Below are positions 44,284-53,957 of a stretch of 64,000 bases of DNA, one piece after another. A program made the position numbers and the translations under genes. The notes beneath the pieces are model-generated. The model did not search any database. It was not told where the DNA came from and worked only from the letters and a program-made list of their open reading frames with translations. How positions within the stretch are numbered: the stretch's first letter is position 1; each line of letters opens with the position of its first letter. Source of the stretch: Bacteroidia bacterium (GTDB lineage Bacteria; Bacteroidota; Bacteroidia; Bacteroidales; F082); NCBI GenBank assembly GCA_021287165.1, contig JAJTAY010000010.1:1-64000 (forward strand), read 5' to 3'.

Positions 44284-44985
44284 CTATTTCAGTCCTTTGA
44301 CTTTCGGGATTCCGGCAACAAAGTCTTTGAGGTAAAACGGCTCGAAGTAGGCAAGGTCAGCGAATTCCTCCTTCTTAAAGGCGGAAAAAGCAAGGCTGGC
44401 CATATATCTTGCAGAGGGAAGAAAATCGCGCATTATTTTCATTTCTGCACGATCAGCGAATAGTTCGGCAGTTTTTGCTGCTCCATCTCCCAGAAGCCAT
44501 ATCCTGCCTGATGTTTGATTGCTAAAGGTATGTTCGTTTAAAATGATAGCCTCTGTAGCATTAATCCGGTCTCCGGTATTATCGAAACTAGCCGCGTAAA
44601 CCTCCATTCTGCGGGCATCGATCATGGGGATAATCAAATCGTTTTGGCCGGTTGCTTTCTGGTTTTCAGCAGCGAAGCCCATGGCAAGCGCCTGCAAGGT
44701 ATCAACGGCAATCAATGGAATATTCAGTCCGTAGCACATGCCTTTGGCTGTCGAAACGCCTATGCGCAGGCCGGTGTATGACCCCGGCCCGCTGCTCACA
44801 GCTACGGCATCGAGCATTTGAGGCTGCATTGCTGCATCACTGAGAGCCTGCTCTATGAACAGTGCAAGACTGGAGGCATGCGACTTCTGATCGCGTTTTT
44901 CCCTTAGCGAAACGACATGACCATTGTCGGAAATACCTACGGAACAAACTTCCGTAGAGGTTTCGATGAGAAGTATTTTTGGCAC
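44284..44985 (-). CDS. tsaB: tRNA threonylcarbamoyladenosine biosynthesis protein TsaB
   Basis: A 233-residue ASKHA-fold protein with ILLIETSTEVCSVGI at the N-terminus and AVSSGPGSYTGLRIGVSTAKG as the family signature. TsaB partners TsaD and TsaE in forming t6A at position 37 of ANN-decoding tRNAs. It starts 17 bases after the efflux adaptor gene, so it may be co-transcribed with it, with no functional link expected. Confidence 0.93.
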   Translation of the reverse strand: MPKILLIETSTEVCSVGISDNGHVVSLREKRDQKSHASSLALFIEQALSDAAMQPQMLDAVAVSSGPGSYTGLRIGVSTAKGMCYGLNIPLIAVDTLQALAMGFAAENQKATGQNDLIIPMIDARRMEVYAASFDNTGDRINATEAIILNEHTFSNQTSGRIWLLGDGAAKTAELFADRAEMKIMRDFLPSARYMASLAFSAFKKEEFADLAYFEPFYLKDFVAGIPKVKGLK

Positions 44986-45002
44986 CCCTGAATCAGCGCT
45001 TG

Positions 45003-46361
45003 CTATTTTTTATCGGTTTTAAAGAGCTTGCTTTCTTCCACACGCTTGATGTGTTCGCCGTTGCGGAGGGTTTTTGAAACAACGCGATATGGTCCGGTTA
45101 TTACCTCCTGGCCTTCGTCGAGCCCCTCAAGCACTTCGATGTAGGTATTATCCTGGATGCCGGTTTTGATGGCACGGATGCGCGCATTATCTCCTTCGGC
45201 TACAAATACATACTCCTGCAAAGCGGTCTCCGCAGTTTTTTGTTTTTTATTGTCCTCCGTCATTGATTTTCTGCCGGGTTTCTGCACCGAGCTCGTATCA
45301 TCGCGTGTGGTTACTGCCTGTATCGGAACCGTCAGCACATTCTCTGCCCTGCGGGTTTGGATATCTACAGTGGCAGTCATACCGGGCCGGAAAGGCGATT
45401 TAATCTTATGGCCCTCGTTAATCAGGTCGGCATACGACTCCTTGAGCATCATTACCTTAACTTCAAAGTTTGTTACCTGGTCAACCGAAAGACCCGACGA
45501 CATGGCCGAGGTGGCGATTTCGGTAATATAACCTTTGAATTTGCGACCCAGATAGGCGTCCACCTCTATGATACAAGTGTCGTTGAGTTTCACACGCGGG
45601 ATGTCGTTTTCGCTCACTTCCACACGCACTTCCATATTGCTGAGGTTGGCCAGACGCATGATCTCGGTTCCCGACGAGAACTGTGATGCGCCGGTAACAC
45701 GCTCGCCCACTTCCACATTGAGTTTTGACACTGTGCCATCGGCAGGGGCATAAATGCTTGTACGGCGTAGATTTTCGCGTGCTTCGCGCAGGGCGGCTTC
45801 GGCGTTTTGCACCTGAAACTGTGTGGCGCGCAGGCTTTCTTTTGAGGCCTCAAACTCAGCGCTAACCACCTGATAGTTGGCTTTGATGGCATCCCAGTCG
45901 GCATCCGAAATCACTTTTTGTTTCCAGAGCTGCTCGTTGCGGTTGAGGTCGAGTTTGGCCTTGTTGAACTGGGCTTCGGCCTGCGCCACCCGTGCGCGGG
46001 TGTTGGCCATATTGGCTTTGGCCGAGTTGTAGCTTGCTTCCACCTGCTCAAAATTCGACTGATAAATGGTGGGATCGATGCGGGCAAGGATGTCGCCTTT
46101 GCGCACCGAGTCGCCCTCGCGCACAAACAATTCGACCACTTCGCCCGAGATGTATGGACTTATCTTTACTTCGAGTGCAGGTTGTATTTTTCCGTTGGCT
46201 GCCACGGTTTCGGTGATGGTGCGTCGGGTTACCTTCTCGGTGCTCACTTCAGTGCTTTTATTGCCGCGCTGACGCGCAACAATGGCCACGACAACGATAA
46301 TCACTGCCAGAAGAGCCAGCAGTATATACCACGTTTTGGCTGATTTGTTCTTCGATTTCAT
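45003..46361 (-). CDS. Periplasmic adaptor (HlyD/MacA-like) of an efflux system
   Basis: A 452-residue membrane-fusion protein: N-terminal transmembrane anchor (WYILLALLAVIIVVVAIVA), lipoyl/barrel-sandwich halves (ISPYISGEVVELFVREGDSV and SIYAPADGTVSKLNVEVGE), a long alpha-hairpin coiled coil (about 110-190) and beta-barrel domains. A Lys/Thr-rich insertion at about 355-385 (KPGRKSMTEDNKKQK) is unusual. It links an inner-membrane transporter to TolC. The TolC gene is immediately upstream, but no ABC or RND permease gene is in the operon, since tsaB follows instead. Confidence 0.9.
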   Translation of the reverse strand: MKSKNKSAKTWYILLALLAVIIVVVAIVARQRGNKSTEVSTEKVTRRTITETVAANGKIQPALEVKISPYISGEVVELFVREGDSVRKGDILARIDPTIYQSNFEQVEASYNSAKANMANTRARVAQAEAQFNKAKLDLNRNEQLWKQKVISDADWDAIKANYQVVSAEFEASKESLRATQFQVQNAEAALREARENLRRTSIYAPADGTVSKLNVEVGERVTGASQFSSGTEIMRLANLSNMEVRVEVSENDIPRVKLNDTCIIEVDAYLGRKFKGYITEIATSAMSSGLSVDQVTNFEVKVMMLKESYADLINEGHKIKSPFRPGMTATVDIQTRRAENVLTVPIQAVTTRDDTSSVQKPGRKSMTEDNKKQKTAETALQEYVFVAEGDNARIRAIKTGIQDNTYIEVLEGLDEGQEVITGPYRVVSKTLRNGEHIKRVEESKLFKTDKK

Positions 46362-46482
46362 GGGCGCTGTGTTGTGTTTGATTGTTGGGCTTTTTTGAAT
46401 TTTTTATGGTAAAACCCGCAAGCCTTTTCAGGCCACGGGTGAGATATCTGGTATGTAAGGATCAGCGGTGTTTCATGCGTTG

Positions 46483-47886
46483 TTATTCCTGAAGGTCGGC
46501 AAGGGTGAGCGAGCGTCCTAAATAAAAGTCAAGGATTTTAAGCTTGAAGATGTAGTCATATTTTGACGAAAGCAGTTCCGACTCGGCACGGTTGAGCTGG
46601 TTCTTGGCAATGTTGTAATCCACTGCGTTCACCATGCCTACATTGAAACGCTGTTCGGTGTAGTTGAACGATTCGCGCAGACTGACCAGCGATTTTTCGC
46701 GCGCTTTGAAAGTGGAAAGGGCGGCCATTGCATCGGCATAAGCGGCTTCCACACTCTTGCGCAGGGTGTTCTGGCTCAGCTGAAGGTTGTAATCGGCGTT
46801 CAAAACGTTGATTTTCGACCGTCCGATGTAGGAGCTTATCTGATAGCCGTTGAATATTGGCACGCTAAGCCTGAGCGAAAGTGTGGCGCTGCGGTTGTCT
46901 TTCCACTGGTCTTCAAAAGCCTTGATTTTGTTGTAATCGGGGTCCATCGGGTTGTTGCTCAGCCTGATCTGGTCGGAATAATTGGTGCCGAGGCTGGCCG
47001 ATAAACCAAGACTGGGATAGCGGTTTCCTTTGGCCATATTCATCGAGTGCTTTGTACTTTTAAGACGCATTTCGGCGGCCTTAATCTCGGGCATCACGTC
47101 GAGAGCCTTGTTGAAAATCATTTGTATGGGCAGTATCTCGGGCGAGGTTTCCACCTTAAGGCTGGGCACGTCGATCTCGATGGGTGTTCCGGCCTCGATT
47201 TCAAGCAATTGCAAGAGGTCGAGATAGGCCAGATTGAGCTGATTTTCAGCTTGAACAATAGCTACCTCTTCGTTGGCACCCTGGGCCTGCACCTCGAGCA
47301 AAGCCCCGCGAGCCAGTGTTCCTGCTTCGACAAGGCGTTGGGTGCGCTCGATCTGCTGCCGGGTTACCTCGGCCTGCGCACGTGCATTGGCAAGCAGCTC
47401 GCGGTTGAATAAAATCTGAAGGTAATAGCTGGCCACGGTGAGGGCAATGTCGTTCTGCATTTTATCATGACCGTATTTTGCAGCCAGATAGTCGGCCCTG
47501 CGCTGCTTGATGGCTTCCTGTTTTTGCAGACCCCCGAAAAGCGTCACATCAGAGCCAAGATTAAAGTAGCTCGACTGTGTTTGCTTGTCAACATACTGAT
47601 AGGTGGCCATATCCACCGAACGTCCCCAACCAAATGAGTGCGATACACTTCCGTTCAAAGAGGGCAGGAGGCTCAGCCTACTCTCGGTGCTGCTGATATC
47701 AGCGGCTTCCACGTCGAGTTTTGCCTGCTTGATGCGAATATTGTGCTCCAGGGCGTAATTGATGCAATCCTCCAGCGTCATTCTTTTCTGGGCCAGCAAT
47801 CCGCCCGACATTAACAGCAGCACTCCTATCATTGCAGCCAGAACGTTTTCAGGACGCATGATGTAAGCCAATTTCATTTTTTTCAT
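46483..47886 (-). CDS. TolC-family outer-membrane efflux protein
   Basis: About 467 residues from the ATG at 47886 (a TTG 12 bases upstream is less likely), with signal sequence through GVLLLMSGGLLAQ. The mature protein begins with the family's MTLEDCINYALEHNIRIKQAKLD and has two repeats of long alpha-helices with short beta strands, typical of the trimeric exit duct (VDYNIAKNQLNRAESELL). It is followed by the adaptor gene 121 bases downstream. Confidence 0.92.
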   Translation of the reverse strand: MKKMKLAYIMRPENVLAAMIGVLLLMSGGLLAQKRMTLEDCINYALEHNIRIKQAKLDVEAADISSTESRLSLLPSLNGSVSHSFGWGRSVDMATYQYVDKQTQSSYFNLGSDVTLFGGLQKQEAIKQRRADYLAAKYGHDKMQNDIALTVASYYLQILFNRELLANARAQAEVTRQQIERTQRLVEAGTLARGALLEVQAQGANEEVAIVQAENQLNLAYLDLLQLLEIEAGTPIEIDVPSLKVETSPEILPIQMIFNKALDVMPEIKAAEMRLKSTKHSMNMAKGNRYPSLGLSASLGTNYSDQIRLSNNPMDPDYNKIKAFEDQWKDNRSATLSLRLSVPIFNGYQISSYIGRSKINVLNADYNLQLSQNTLRKSVEAAYADAMAALSTFKAREKSLVSLRESFNYTEQRFNVGMVNAVDYNIAKNQLNRAESELLSSKYDYIFKLKILDFYLGRSLTLADLQE

Positions 47887-48223
47887 GGTTCGTTTCAATT
47901 TTGGTTTCTGACTGACTAAAAGCGTGCCACATTTCTAAACAACACACAACCAACGAATTGCAATCATAGTTTTAAAATCGAGTGTCTATGGGTGTTCAAA
48001 TGCAAACATTTTTTGTTCGTTTTCGTACATCCTGACTAACTTCCCTGCTAAATAACAACGGAAAAGTACATTTAGTTCCGTAGAAAATGCAAATGCTTAA
48101 AAGAAAAGCCGGAATAGCTGCAAAAGTAGGCCATTTGCCTGATGCTGCAATGTGAGGCTGAAAGGTCGGCATAAGGCTTTTAAGTTTAATTTTGATTTTT
48201 AATGCACGCTCTTCTTACCGGCT
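47887..48223. other. Divergent intergenic region between tolC-like and M1 peptidase genes
   Basis: About 330 bases with no coding frame supported. It must hold promoters for both directions; TACATTTA near 48067 is one mismatch from the -7 box but is over 150 bases from the peptidase start. Nothing else is recognised. Confidence 0.35.
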
Positions 48224-50557
48224 ATGCCAAAAAAAGTAATACTGTTAGTTTGCCTGCTCTTGGGTGTTTCCGTTTTGGCTGAGGCAAACGGATCGTTCAA
48301 CGCAACAAAATCGCCTGTTGCCGACACCATCGATGTCGTGCACTACCGCATTCACCTGCGCCAGATCAATTTTGTTCAAAAAAGCATTATCGCTTCGGCG
48401 CAACTTCTGCTCAGGCCCAAACTTCCCACAGCAGTGATTCCTTTGGAGCTGAAACAGCTTACCGTCGATTCAGTGAGGGTGAACGGAAATGTTGCAGCTT
48501 TCAGCCAGGCAGGTCAGCGCTTAGGTATTTCAGCTGGCTTTTTGGCACAGCCTTCCGATACTGTGGTTGTTGAGGTTCATTACCGGGGCGTCCCTTTCAG
48601 CGAGCAATGGGGTGGTTTTCACTTTAGTGGCAATTATGCTTTCAATCTGGGTGTGGGGTTTGTAAGCATTCCGCACAATCTGGGCAAGGCCTGGTTTCCG
48701 TGTGTCGATGATTTTCAGGACCGTGCCACCTACGAGGTTTTAGCCACCGTGCCACAGGGTATGAAAGCCACTGCCGGAGGATTGCTCGAGCAGGTGATCA
48801 CACATCCCGACGGCACTTCCACCTGGCACTGGAAGCTCAATAAGCCCATTCCTACTTACCTGGCATCGGTGGCCATAGGGCAATATGCATTGCATCAATG
48901 GAACTATCAAGGTCTTGAGCGGACGATACCCGTTACGGTGTTCAGTCGACCACAGGACTCGCTAAAGGTGCCTGCTACTTTTCAGACCCTTAACCAAATT
49001 GTTCAGGTTTTCGAGAACCGTTTCGGGCCTTATCCCTTCAATCGAATAGGCTACACGAGCACCGCCATTGGCGCTATGGAGCATGTGGACAATATTGCCC
49101 TGCCTCATTCGTCATTCACGGGCAACCTGAATAGCGAATACCTCATTGCCCACGAGCTTTCGCATATGTGGTTTGGCAATGCCGTTACCTGCGCATCAGC
49201 CCTCGAGATGTGGCTCAACGAAGGCTGGGCTACGTTTAGTCACCACCTCTATAAGCAGGATCTCTACGGCCCTCAGGTTTACCGAAACGAGATGAACAAC
49301 ACCCATTACGAGGTGCTGCGCAATGCACATATCACCGATGGGGGCTACTGGGCGCTCAATAATGTTCCGGAGCAATACACTTACGGCAGTACTTCGTACG
49401 ACAAAGGCGCCACGGTGATTCATACCCTCATGAATTATATGGGGCAGGAAAAGTTTTTCATCGCCGTGAAAGCTTTTTTGCAAACCTACCGCTACCAACA
49501 TGCTTCGAGCTACGACCTAAGGGATGCCCTGTCGGCCCATTCGGGCATCAACCTGAACGATTTTTTTGATGCCTGGGTATTTACACCCGGTACCCCGCAT
49601 TTTTGGTACGATTCGCTTAAAGTTACGCCCGAGGGCAGCCAATTTAAAGCCGAAGTTTTTTTGCGTCAGAAGTACAAAGGTGCCAACTTCCTGGCAAACA
49701 GCAATATATTGGAAGTTACCTTCGTGGGCCAACAATGGCAGATGCAAACTGACACTATTCATTTCAGCGGTCGCACGAGCAGGTCGGTCAAAATGCTGCC
49801 ATTTGCGCCAATACTTGTGTTGCCCGATTTTTACGACAAAACCGCCGATGCCACCACCGATTTCAGTGGGGTGGTGCGAAACCCCGGCACGTTCAATTTC
49901 ACCAAAGCCAGCTTCACCCTTTATGTTGATGCCTTGCCCGATTCGGCACTCTACAGGATCACACACCACTGGGTGGCCCCCGACAGCCTGAGAACCAGCA
50001 TAACCGGCCTTCGGCTTTCGCCTTACCGGTATTGGGAAATCGCAGGCCTCTTTAAACCTGGCACCCAAATGCGTGGCAGATTTTTCTACAGCAATACGAG
50101 CAACCTCGACGGCAGCCTCATCCGCACTCAAAACGACTCGGTGGTATTACTCTATCGCCCTTCGGCTGCCTACGACTGGACACCGGTTGAACATACCCGC
50201 ACCGGTCTTTGGTCGATTGGCTATCTTAATGTGGACAACTTATTGCCCGGACAATACACCCTTGCAGCCTGGGATTTGCAGCTGGTTGGCAATCAAACTT
50301 TTCAATCTCCAAACCAAATCATTTTACGGGCCGAACCCAACCCGGCAACCGATACCATTAGTCTGCGCTGGGATAAAAGCCTCAGCGGCAGAATAGTGGT
50401 TACCGACCTTCAGGGAAATATGATGCACGAAATGGACATTCAATCCAGATCCTCGGCATATCTTGATATTCATAGCTGGCCGGCAGGCGTGTATTTCGTG
50501 TCGGTTAGTGATGCTTCAGGCAGAAGAAGCGGCGCCTCGAAATTTGTAAAACGTTGA
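48224..50557 (+). CDS. M1-family metallopeptidase with T9SS sorting tail
   Basis: A 777-residue exported aminopeptidase-like protein (MPKKVILLVCLLLGVSVLAEA). The zinc site is HELSH (H310, E311, H314) with E333 in LNEGW. The substrate loop reads GAMEH instead of the common GAMEN. After the catalytic and helical domains (to about 480) come beta domains and a C-terminal type IX sorting domain (about 700-777, AEPNPATDTISLRW ... WPAGVYFVSV). It is therefore sent to the cell surface or medium to act on peptides. A small lipoprotein gene follows 26 bases later. Confidence 0.9.
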   Translation: MPKKVILLVCLLLGVSVLAEANGSFNATKSPVADTIDVVHYRIHLRQINFVQKSIIASAQLLLRPKLPTAVIPLELKQLTVDSVRVNGNVAAFSQAGQRLGISAGFLAQPSDTVVVEVHYRGVPFSEQWGGFHFSGNYAFNLGVGFVSIPHNLGKAWFPCVDDFQDRATYEVLATVPQGMKATAGGLLEQVITHPDGTSTWHWKLNKPIPTYLASVAIGQYALHQWNYQGLERTIPVTVFSRPQDSLKVPATFQTLNQIVQVFENRFGPYPFNRIGYTSTAIGAMEHVDNIALPHSSFTGNLNSEYLIAHELSHMWFGNAVTCASALEMWLNEGWATFSHHLYKQDLYGPQVYRNEMNNTHYEVLRNAHITDGGYWALNNVPEQYTYGSTSYDKGATVIHTLMNYMGQEKFFIAVKAFLQTYRYQHASSYDLRDALSAHSGINLNDFFDAWVFTPGTPHFWYDSLKVTPEGSQFKAEVFLRQKYKGANFLANSNILEVTFVGQQWQMQTDTIHFSGRTSRSVKMLPFAPILVLPDFYDKTADATTDFSGVVRNPGTFNFTKASFTLYVDALPDSALYRITHHWVAPDSLRTSITGLRLSPYRYWEIAGLFKPGTQMRGRFFYSNTSNLDGSLIRTQNDSVVLLYRPSAAYDWTPVEHTRTGLWSIGYLNVDNLLPGQYTLAAWDLQLVGNQTFQSPNQIILRAEPNPATDTISLRWDKSLSGRIVVTDLQGNMMHEMDIQSRSSAYLDIHSWPAGVYFVSVSDASGRRSGASKFVKR

Positions 50558-50583
50558 TTAATAATGCGGAAGTGGATCACAAT

Positions 50584-51057
50584 ATGAATCAAACTGCTTC
50601 AAAAAAATATTTCATCACAACCATCACGCTTGCACTGCTTTTTACTGTGCTGATCGCCACCGGCTGCAAAAAAGAGGAGGCCGACAACTGGCAACTGTGC
50701 AGCAATTGTCCGGTTGAACTGATTGTTGGTGAATATGCCGGCAAGGCCGATCATGTGAAGAAACTCGACTCGCTCAACTATGTTACTACGCGCAACAAGG
50801 ATGCCTACCTGACCATCACCAAAACTTCCACGGGCATTTCTCTGCAATGTGGTGTAGTCAACCTGTTTGGTGCCAGCTTTTCAGGGCCTTATCAAAATAG
50901 TTACTATATCACGATGCCGGGCTTTTCGTCGAGCCTCAATTGCCGTGTATGGCGCGATGGCGAAAAAGTGAAAATAGCAGGAACGGTAAAAAAGCTTGAG
51001 GGCTCGGGCGATACTTCAGAACTGCTTGATTTTGAAGTCTATAAAAAGCTGAACTAA
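50584..51057 (+). CDS. Small lipoprotein of unknown function
   Basis: About 157 residues from the ATG at 50584; the longer frame from a TTG at 50554 overlaps the previous gene. The signal ends in VLIATGCKKEE, a good lipobox. The mature part (LCSNCPVELIVGEYAGKADHV) contains a CxxC-like pair and beta-rich sequence but no known domain. It probably shares a transcript with the M1 peptidase. It ends four bases inside the convergent ROK gene. Confidence 0.6.
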   Translation: MNQTASKKYFITTITLALLFTVLIATGCKKEEADNWQLCSNCPVELIVGEYAGKADHVKKLDSLNYVTTRNKDAYLTITKTSTGISLQCGVVNLFGASFSGPYQNSYYITMPGFSSSLNCRVWRDGEKVKIAGTVKKLEGSGDTSELLDFEVYKKLN

Positions 51058-52157
51058 AAACCAAGCTGCTGGGCAGCATAGGCATAGGCGCCTACTGCCA
51101 CGGCCGACGAAGTGCCCAGCTTGCTGATGCCCACACCGGTTTTTTTCACGGGATCGTACCAAAGCCAGAGTTCTCTGTCGATATTGGGCACCTTCACCAT
51201 GTGACCGGTTTTTTCGGTGAAAGCAATCATTTCAGCATCGTCCTGCAGGTTGAAGGTTTTGATTTCCAGACGGTCAACGCTTTTACCCTGAAGATCAGAG
51301 AAAGACTCGTTCATATACTTTACCAGCGGTTTCATGAACACCGGCCAGGCGCCCGATAGTCCGCCCCCAATCACCACCAGACCGTCCACTAATGTAACGG
51401 CATTGGCCAGTGCATCAGCTAAGGCTTTGGCCATTTCGTCCCATGCTTTCAGGGCAGCTTCCCGGTGGCCGTCCTTGCGTCCCATAGCTATTTCGTAAAT
51501 GCCGAAAGGCTCAGGGCAGGCGGCAGGGTCGATGCCGGCCTCACGGGCAAACACCCTTTTGATGCCGCGTATCGAGATGCTGTCTTCGGCGCTGGTCTTT
51601 GGATAAAGCAGGTTACGCATTCGGTTGACTTCGCCGCCGGCCGAGTTGTCGCCACGCAGCAATTTTCCACCTAATACAATGCCACCGCCGAAGCCGGTGC
51701 CTAACGTTACGCCCAGCAGGTTGTGGTAGCGCTTTGGATTGCCTTGCTGCTTAAGCAGGCGGTTGATTTCGGGCAGAAACCCCTGAAGGGCCTCGCCATA
51801 GGCAAACAAATCGCCGTCGTTGTTGATAAACACCGGACAGCGGAATATTTCCTCGAGCATGGGGCCAAGCGCCACACCACCCCTGAAGTGCGGAAGGTTC
51901 TCAAGATCGCCTATAATGCCGCTCTCGTAGTCGGCAGGCCCGGGAAAACTAAAACTTAAGGCTGCCGGCTCGCAACCGCAGCGTTCACGAATCATCTTGA
52001 AGCCCGAAATAATTTTATTCAATACTTCATCAAGGCTTTGCCCGGCCGCAGGTATAGTAAAAGGTTCAACCACTTCCAGGCCACTCCGCACAGCCGAAAA
52101 CTTAAATCCTGTGCCTCCTGCATCCAGCACAAAAACAGTGCATGCTTCCCTGCTCAT
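51054..52157 (-). CDS. ROK-family sugar kinase
   Basis: A 367-residue ASKHA-fold kinase: phosphate-1 motif LDAGGTGFKFSAV, the catalytic-loop aspartate in INNDGDLFAYGE, GVTLGTGFGGGIVLGG and VVIGGGLSGAWPVF. The usual ROK zinc motif (CxCGxxGCxE) is not visible, as in some Bacteroidota members. A C-terminal extension (about 320-367) is extra. The sugar substrate, perhaps glucose or an N-acyl hexosamine, cannot be told from sequence. Confidence 0.78.
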   Translation of the reverse strand: MSREACTVFVLDAGGTGFKFSAVRSGLEVVEPFTIPAAGQSLDEVLNKIISGFKMIRERCGCEPAALSFSFPGPADYESGIIGDLENLPHFRGGVALGPMLEEIFRCPVFINNDGDLFAYGEALQGFLPEINRLLKQQGNPKRYHNLLGVTLGTGFGGGIVLGGKLLRGDNSAGGEVNRMRNLLYPKTSAEDSISIRGIKRVFAREAGIDPAACPEPFGIYEIAMGRKDGHREAALKAWDEMAKALADALANAVTLVDGLVVIGGGLSGAWPVFMKPLVKYMNESFSDLQGKSVDRLEIKTFNLQDDAEMIAFTEKTGHMVKVPNIDRELWLWYDPVKKTGVGISKLGTSSAVAVGAYAYAAQQLGF

Positions 52158-52229
52158 CGTTTTGTTTTATTTTGCGTAAAAATAGCAAATCGCGACGAGT
52201 CCATAATGTTCTAAACCGATTTTGATACC

Positions 52230-52607
52230 ATGCAGTTCATTCATACCTCAAATGCACCCGAGCCGGCAGGGCATTACAGTCAGGCAGTTTTACATAACGG
52301 ATTGATTTTCGTTTCCGGCCAGCTTGCCATTGATCCCCAAACGCGTCAGCCACTTCATCTCGACGCAGGCGATCAGCTGACAAAAGCTCTTCAAAACATG
52401 GAACAAATTTTACTTGCTGCAGGCAGCCGGCGCGACAAAGTGCTCAAATGCACTGTTTTTGTGGCCGATGTTGCCCTCTGGCCCGAAGCCAATGCGGCTT
52501 ATGCTGCTTTTTTCGGTGCGCACCGTCCGGCACGCTCCATCGTGCCTACGGGCAATCTGCATCATGGCCTGCTGGTGGAAGTAGAGGCCGTTGCGGTTGT
52601 TGGTTGA
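52230..52607 (+). CDS. ridA: RidA-family enamine/imine deaminase
   Basis: A 125-residue RidA/YjgF protein: GHYSQAVLHNGLIFVSGQLAIDP and the conserved arginine in RPARSIVPTGNL. It hydrolyses reactive 2-aminoacrylate-type enamines from PLP enzymes. Length is normal. Its last 46 bases overlap the end of the convergent MFS gene. Confidence 0.92.
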   Translation: MQFIHTSNAPEPAGHYSQAVLHNGLIFVSGQLAIDPQTRQPLHLDAGDQLTKALQNMEQILLAAGSRRDKVLKCTVFVADVALWPEANAAYAAFFGAHRPARSIVPTGNLHHGLLVEVEAVAVVG

Positions 52608-53869
52608 TTTCCACTACCAAAAAGAACACTTTCAATGCCTTGCAACTGCTTGCGATAGAGCAGGGCAGCCACCAGCAGGATAAGGGCAGCTAATAGAAAT
52701 GTGGTTTGCACACCGGCGTATTCGGCCACAGCACCCAACAAAAGGCTTCCCAGAGGAGTGAAGCCCATGAACGACATGCTGTAGAATGACAGCACCCTGC
52801 CTTTTTTGTCATCTTCCACAAGCGTTTGCAGTATGGTATTGGTGGCCACGAATTGGGTAATCATGCCAAAGCCACTGAAATACAATATGGTAAGTGAAAA
52901 CCACGTGATCTCCGACTGGCTGAAAATACCTAAACCTATGGCAAACGAAAGTGCACTGATACCGATTATGCGCGGAAGTGGCCGCATACTTTGCCTTGAT
53001 GCGAGATAGAAAGCTCCTGTCAAGGCTCCGGCGCCAACTGCTCCGGTCAGAAATCCGAGCAATTGCGAACCTCCATGCAGGATATCTCGGGCAAATACTG
53101 GCAGAAACCCCTGAAAAGGAAGACCAAACAGGCTTGTTGTGATCACCAGCAAAATCATATAACGGGCCGGGACAAATTTCCAGGTGTAATCGAAGCCCTC
53201 TCTCAGGTCCTGCATGATGGTTCGTTGCTTGTGCTGAGCCACAAAGGGCGGCACTTTCATCATCATTAATGCTGTTATAACGCCCAAGAACGAGATGCCG
53301 TTCACCAGAAAACAAAAACCTTCACCATAAAGCGCTACCAGCAAACCGCCCAGTGTCGGTCCGATAAAACGGGCAGTGTTGACCAGCGTTGAGTTGAGGG
53401 CTACTGCATTGGGAATGAGTTTTTTGTCGCCAACCATCTCCAAAAGGAAAGCATGACGGAAAGGGGTGTCGAACGCCAGGGCAAAGCCATTGATCAGGAC
53501 AATGCCCAGCACCATTCCTACGCTGATTTTGTCGGTATAGAGCAATATGGCCAGCAGAAAGGCCAGCACCATGGGGATGGTCTGGGTAATCACCAGCACC
53601 TTGCGGCGGTTCATTCGGTCGGCATAAACGCCTGCCACGGGGGTGAGCAGCAGGGCCGGAATTTGTCCCATGAAACCAGTGAGCCCGAGGAAAGCTGCCG
53701 AGTCGGTGAGCCGGTAAACGAGCCATCCTATGGCCAGATTTTGCATCCAGGTGCCCAGCAGCGAAAACAGATTGGCAAAAAAGAACATCCTGAAATTGCG
53801 GCTCTCCAGCGCCCTGAACACAAAGGTGAGCCGGTCGAGGTAAGAGCGTATGTCGAGGTAGCGGTTCAT
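52562..53869 (-). CDS. MFS exporter (EntS/TetA-like)
   Basis: About 435 residues from the ATG at 53869 (MNRYLDIRSYLDRLTFVFRA); an upstream TTG would add 10 residues. Twelve transmembrane segments are visible, with the motif-A-like loop GVYADRMNRRKVLVITQ and GPTLGGLLVALYG. This pattern fits drug or siderophore exporters of the EntS branch. The C-terminal tail (QPTTATASTSTSRP) is low-complexity and is encoded by the overlap with ridA, suggesting that the stop drifted into the neighbour. Confidence 0.82.
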   Translation of the reverse strand: MNRYLDIRSYLDRLTFVFRALESRNFRMFFFANLFSLLGTWMQNLAIGWLVYRLTDSAAFLGLTGFMGQIPALLLTPVAGVYADRMNRRKVLVITQTIPMVLAFLLAILLYTDKISVGMVLGIVLINGFALAFDTPFRHAFLLEMVGDKKLIPNAVALNSTLVNTARFIGPTLGGLLVALYGEGFCFLVNGISFLGVITALMMMKVPPFVAQHKQRTIMQDLREGFDYTWKFVPARYMILLVITTSLFGLPFQGFLPVFARDILHGGSQLLGFLTGAVGAGALTGAFYLASRQSMRPLPRIIGISALSFAIGLGIFSQSEITWFSLTILYFSGFGMITQFVATNTILQTLVEDDKKGRVLSFYSMSFMGFTPLGSLLLGAVAEYAGVQTTFLLAALILLVAALLYRKQLQGIESVLFGSGNQPTTATASTSTSRP

Positions 53870-53957
53870 GGGAGCATTTGCCGGAGCAAAGGTCGGCAAA
53901 TGCTCGTTTTTTCGCGACGTTCCAATAAGTTAGCGTTAGCGATGGAGTTGTTCCCGG

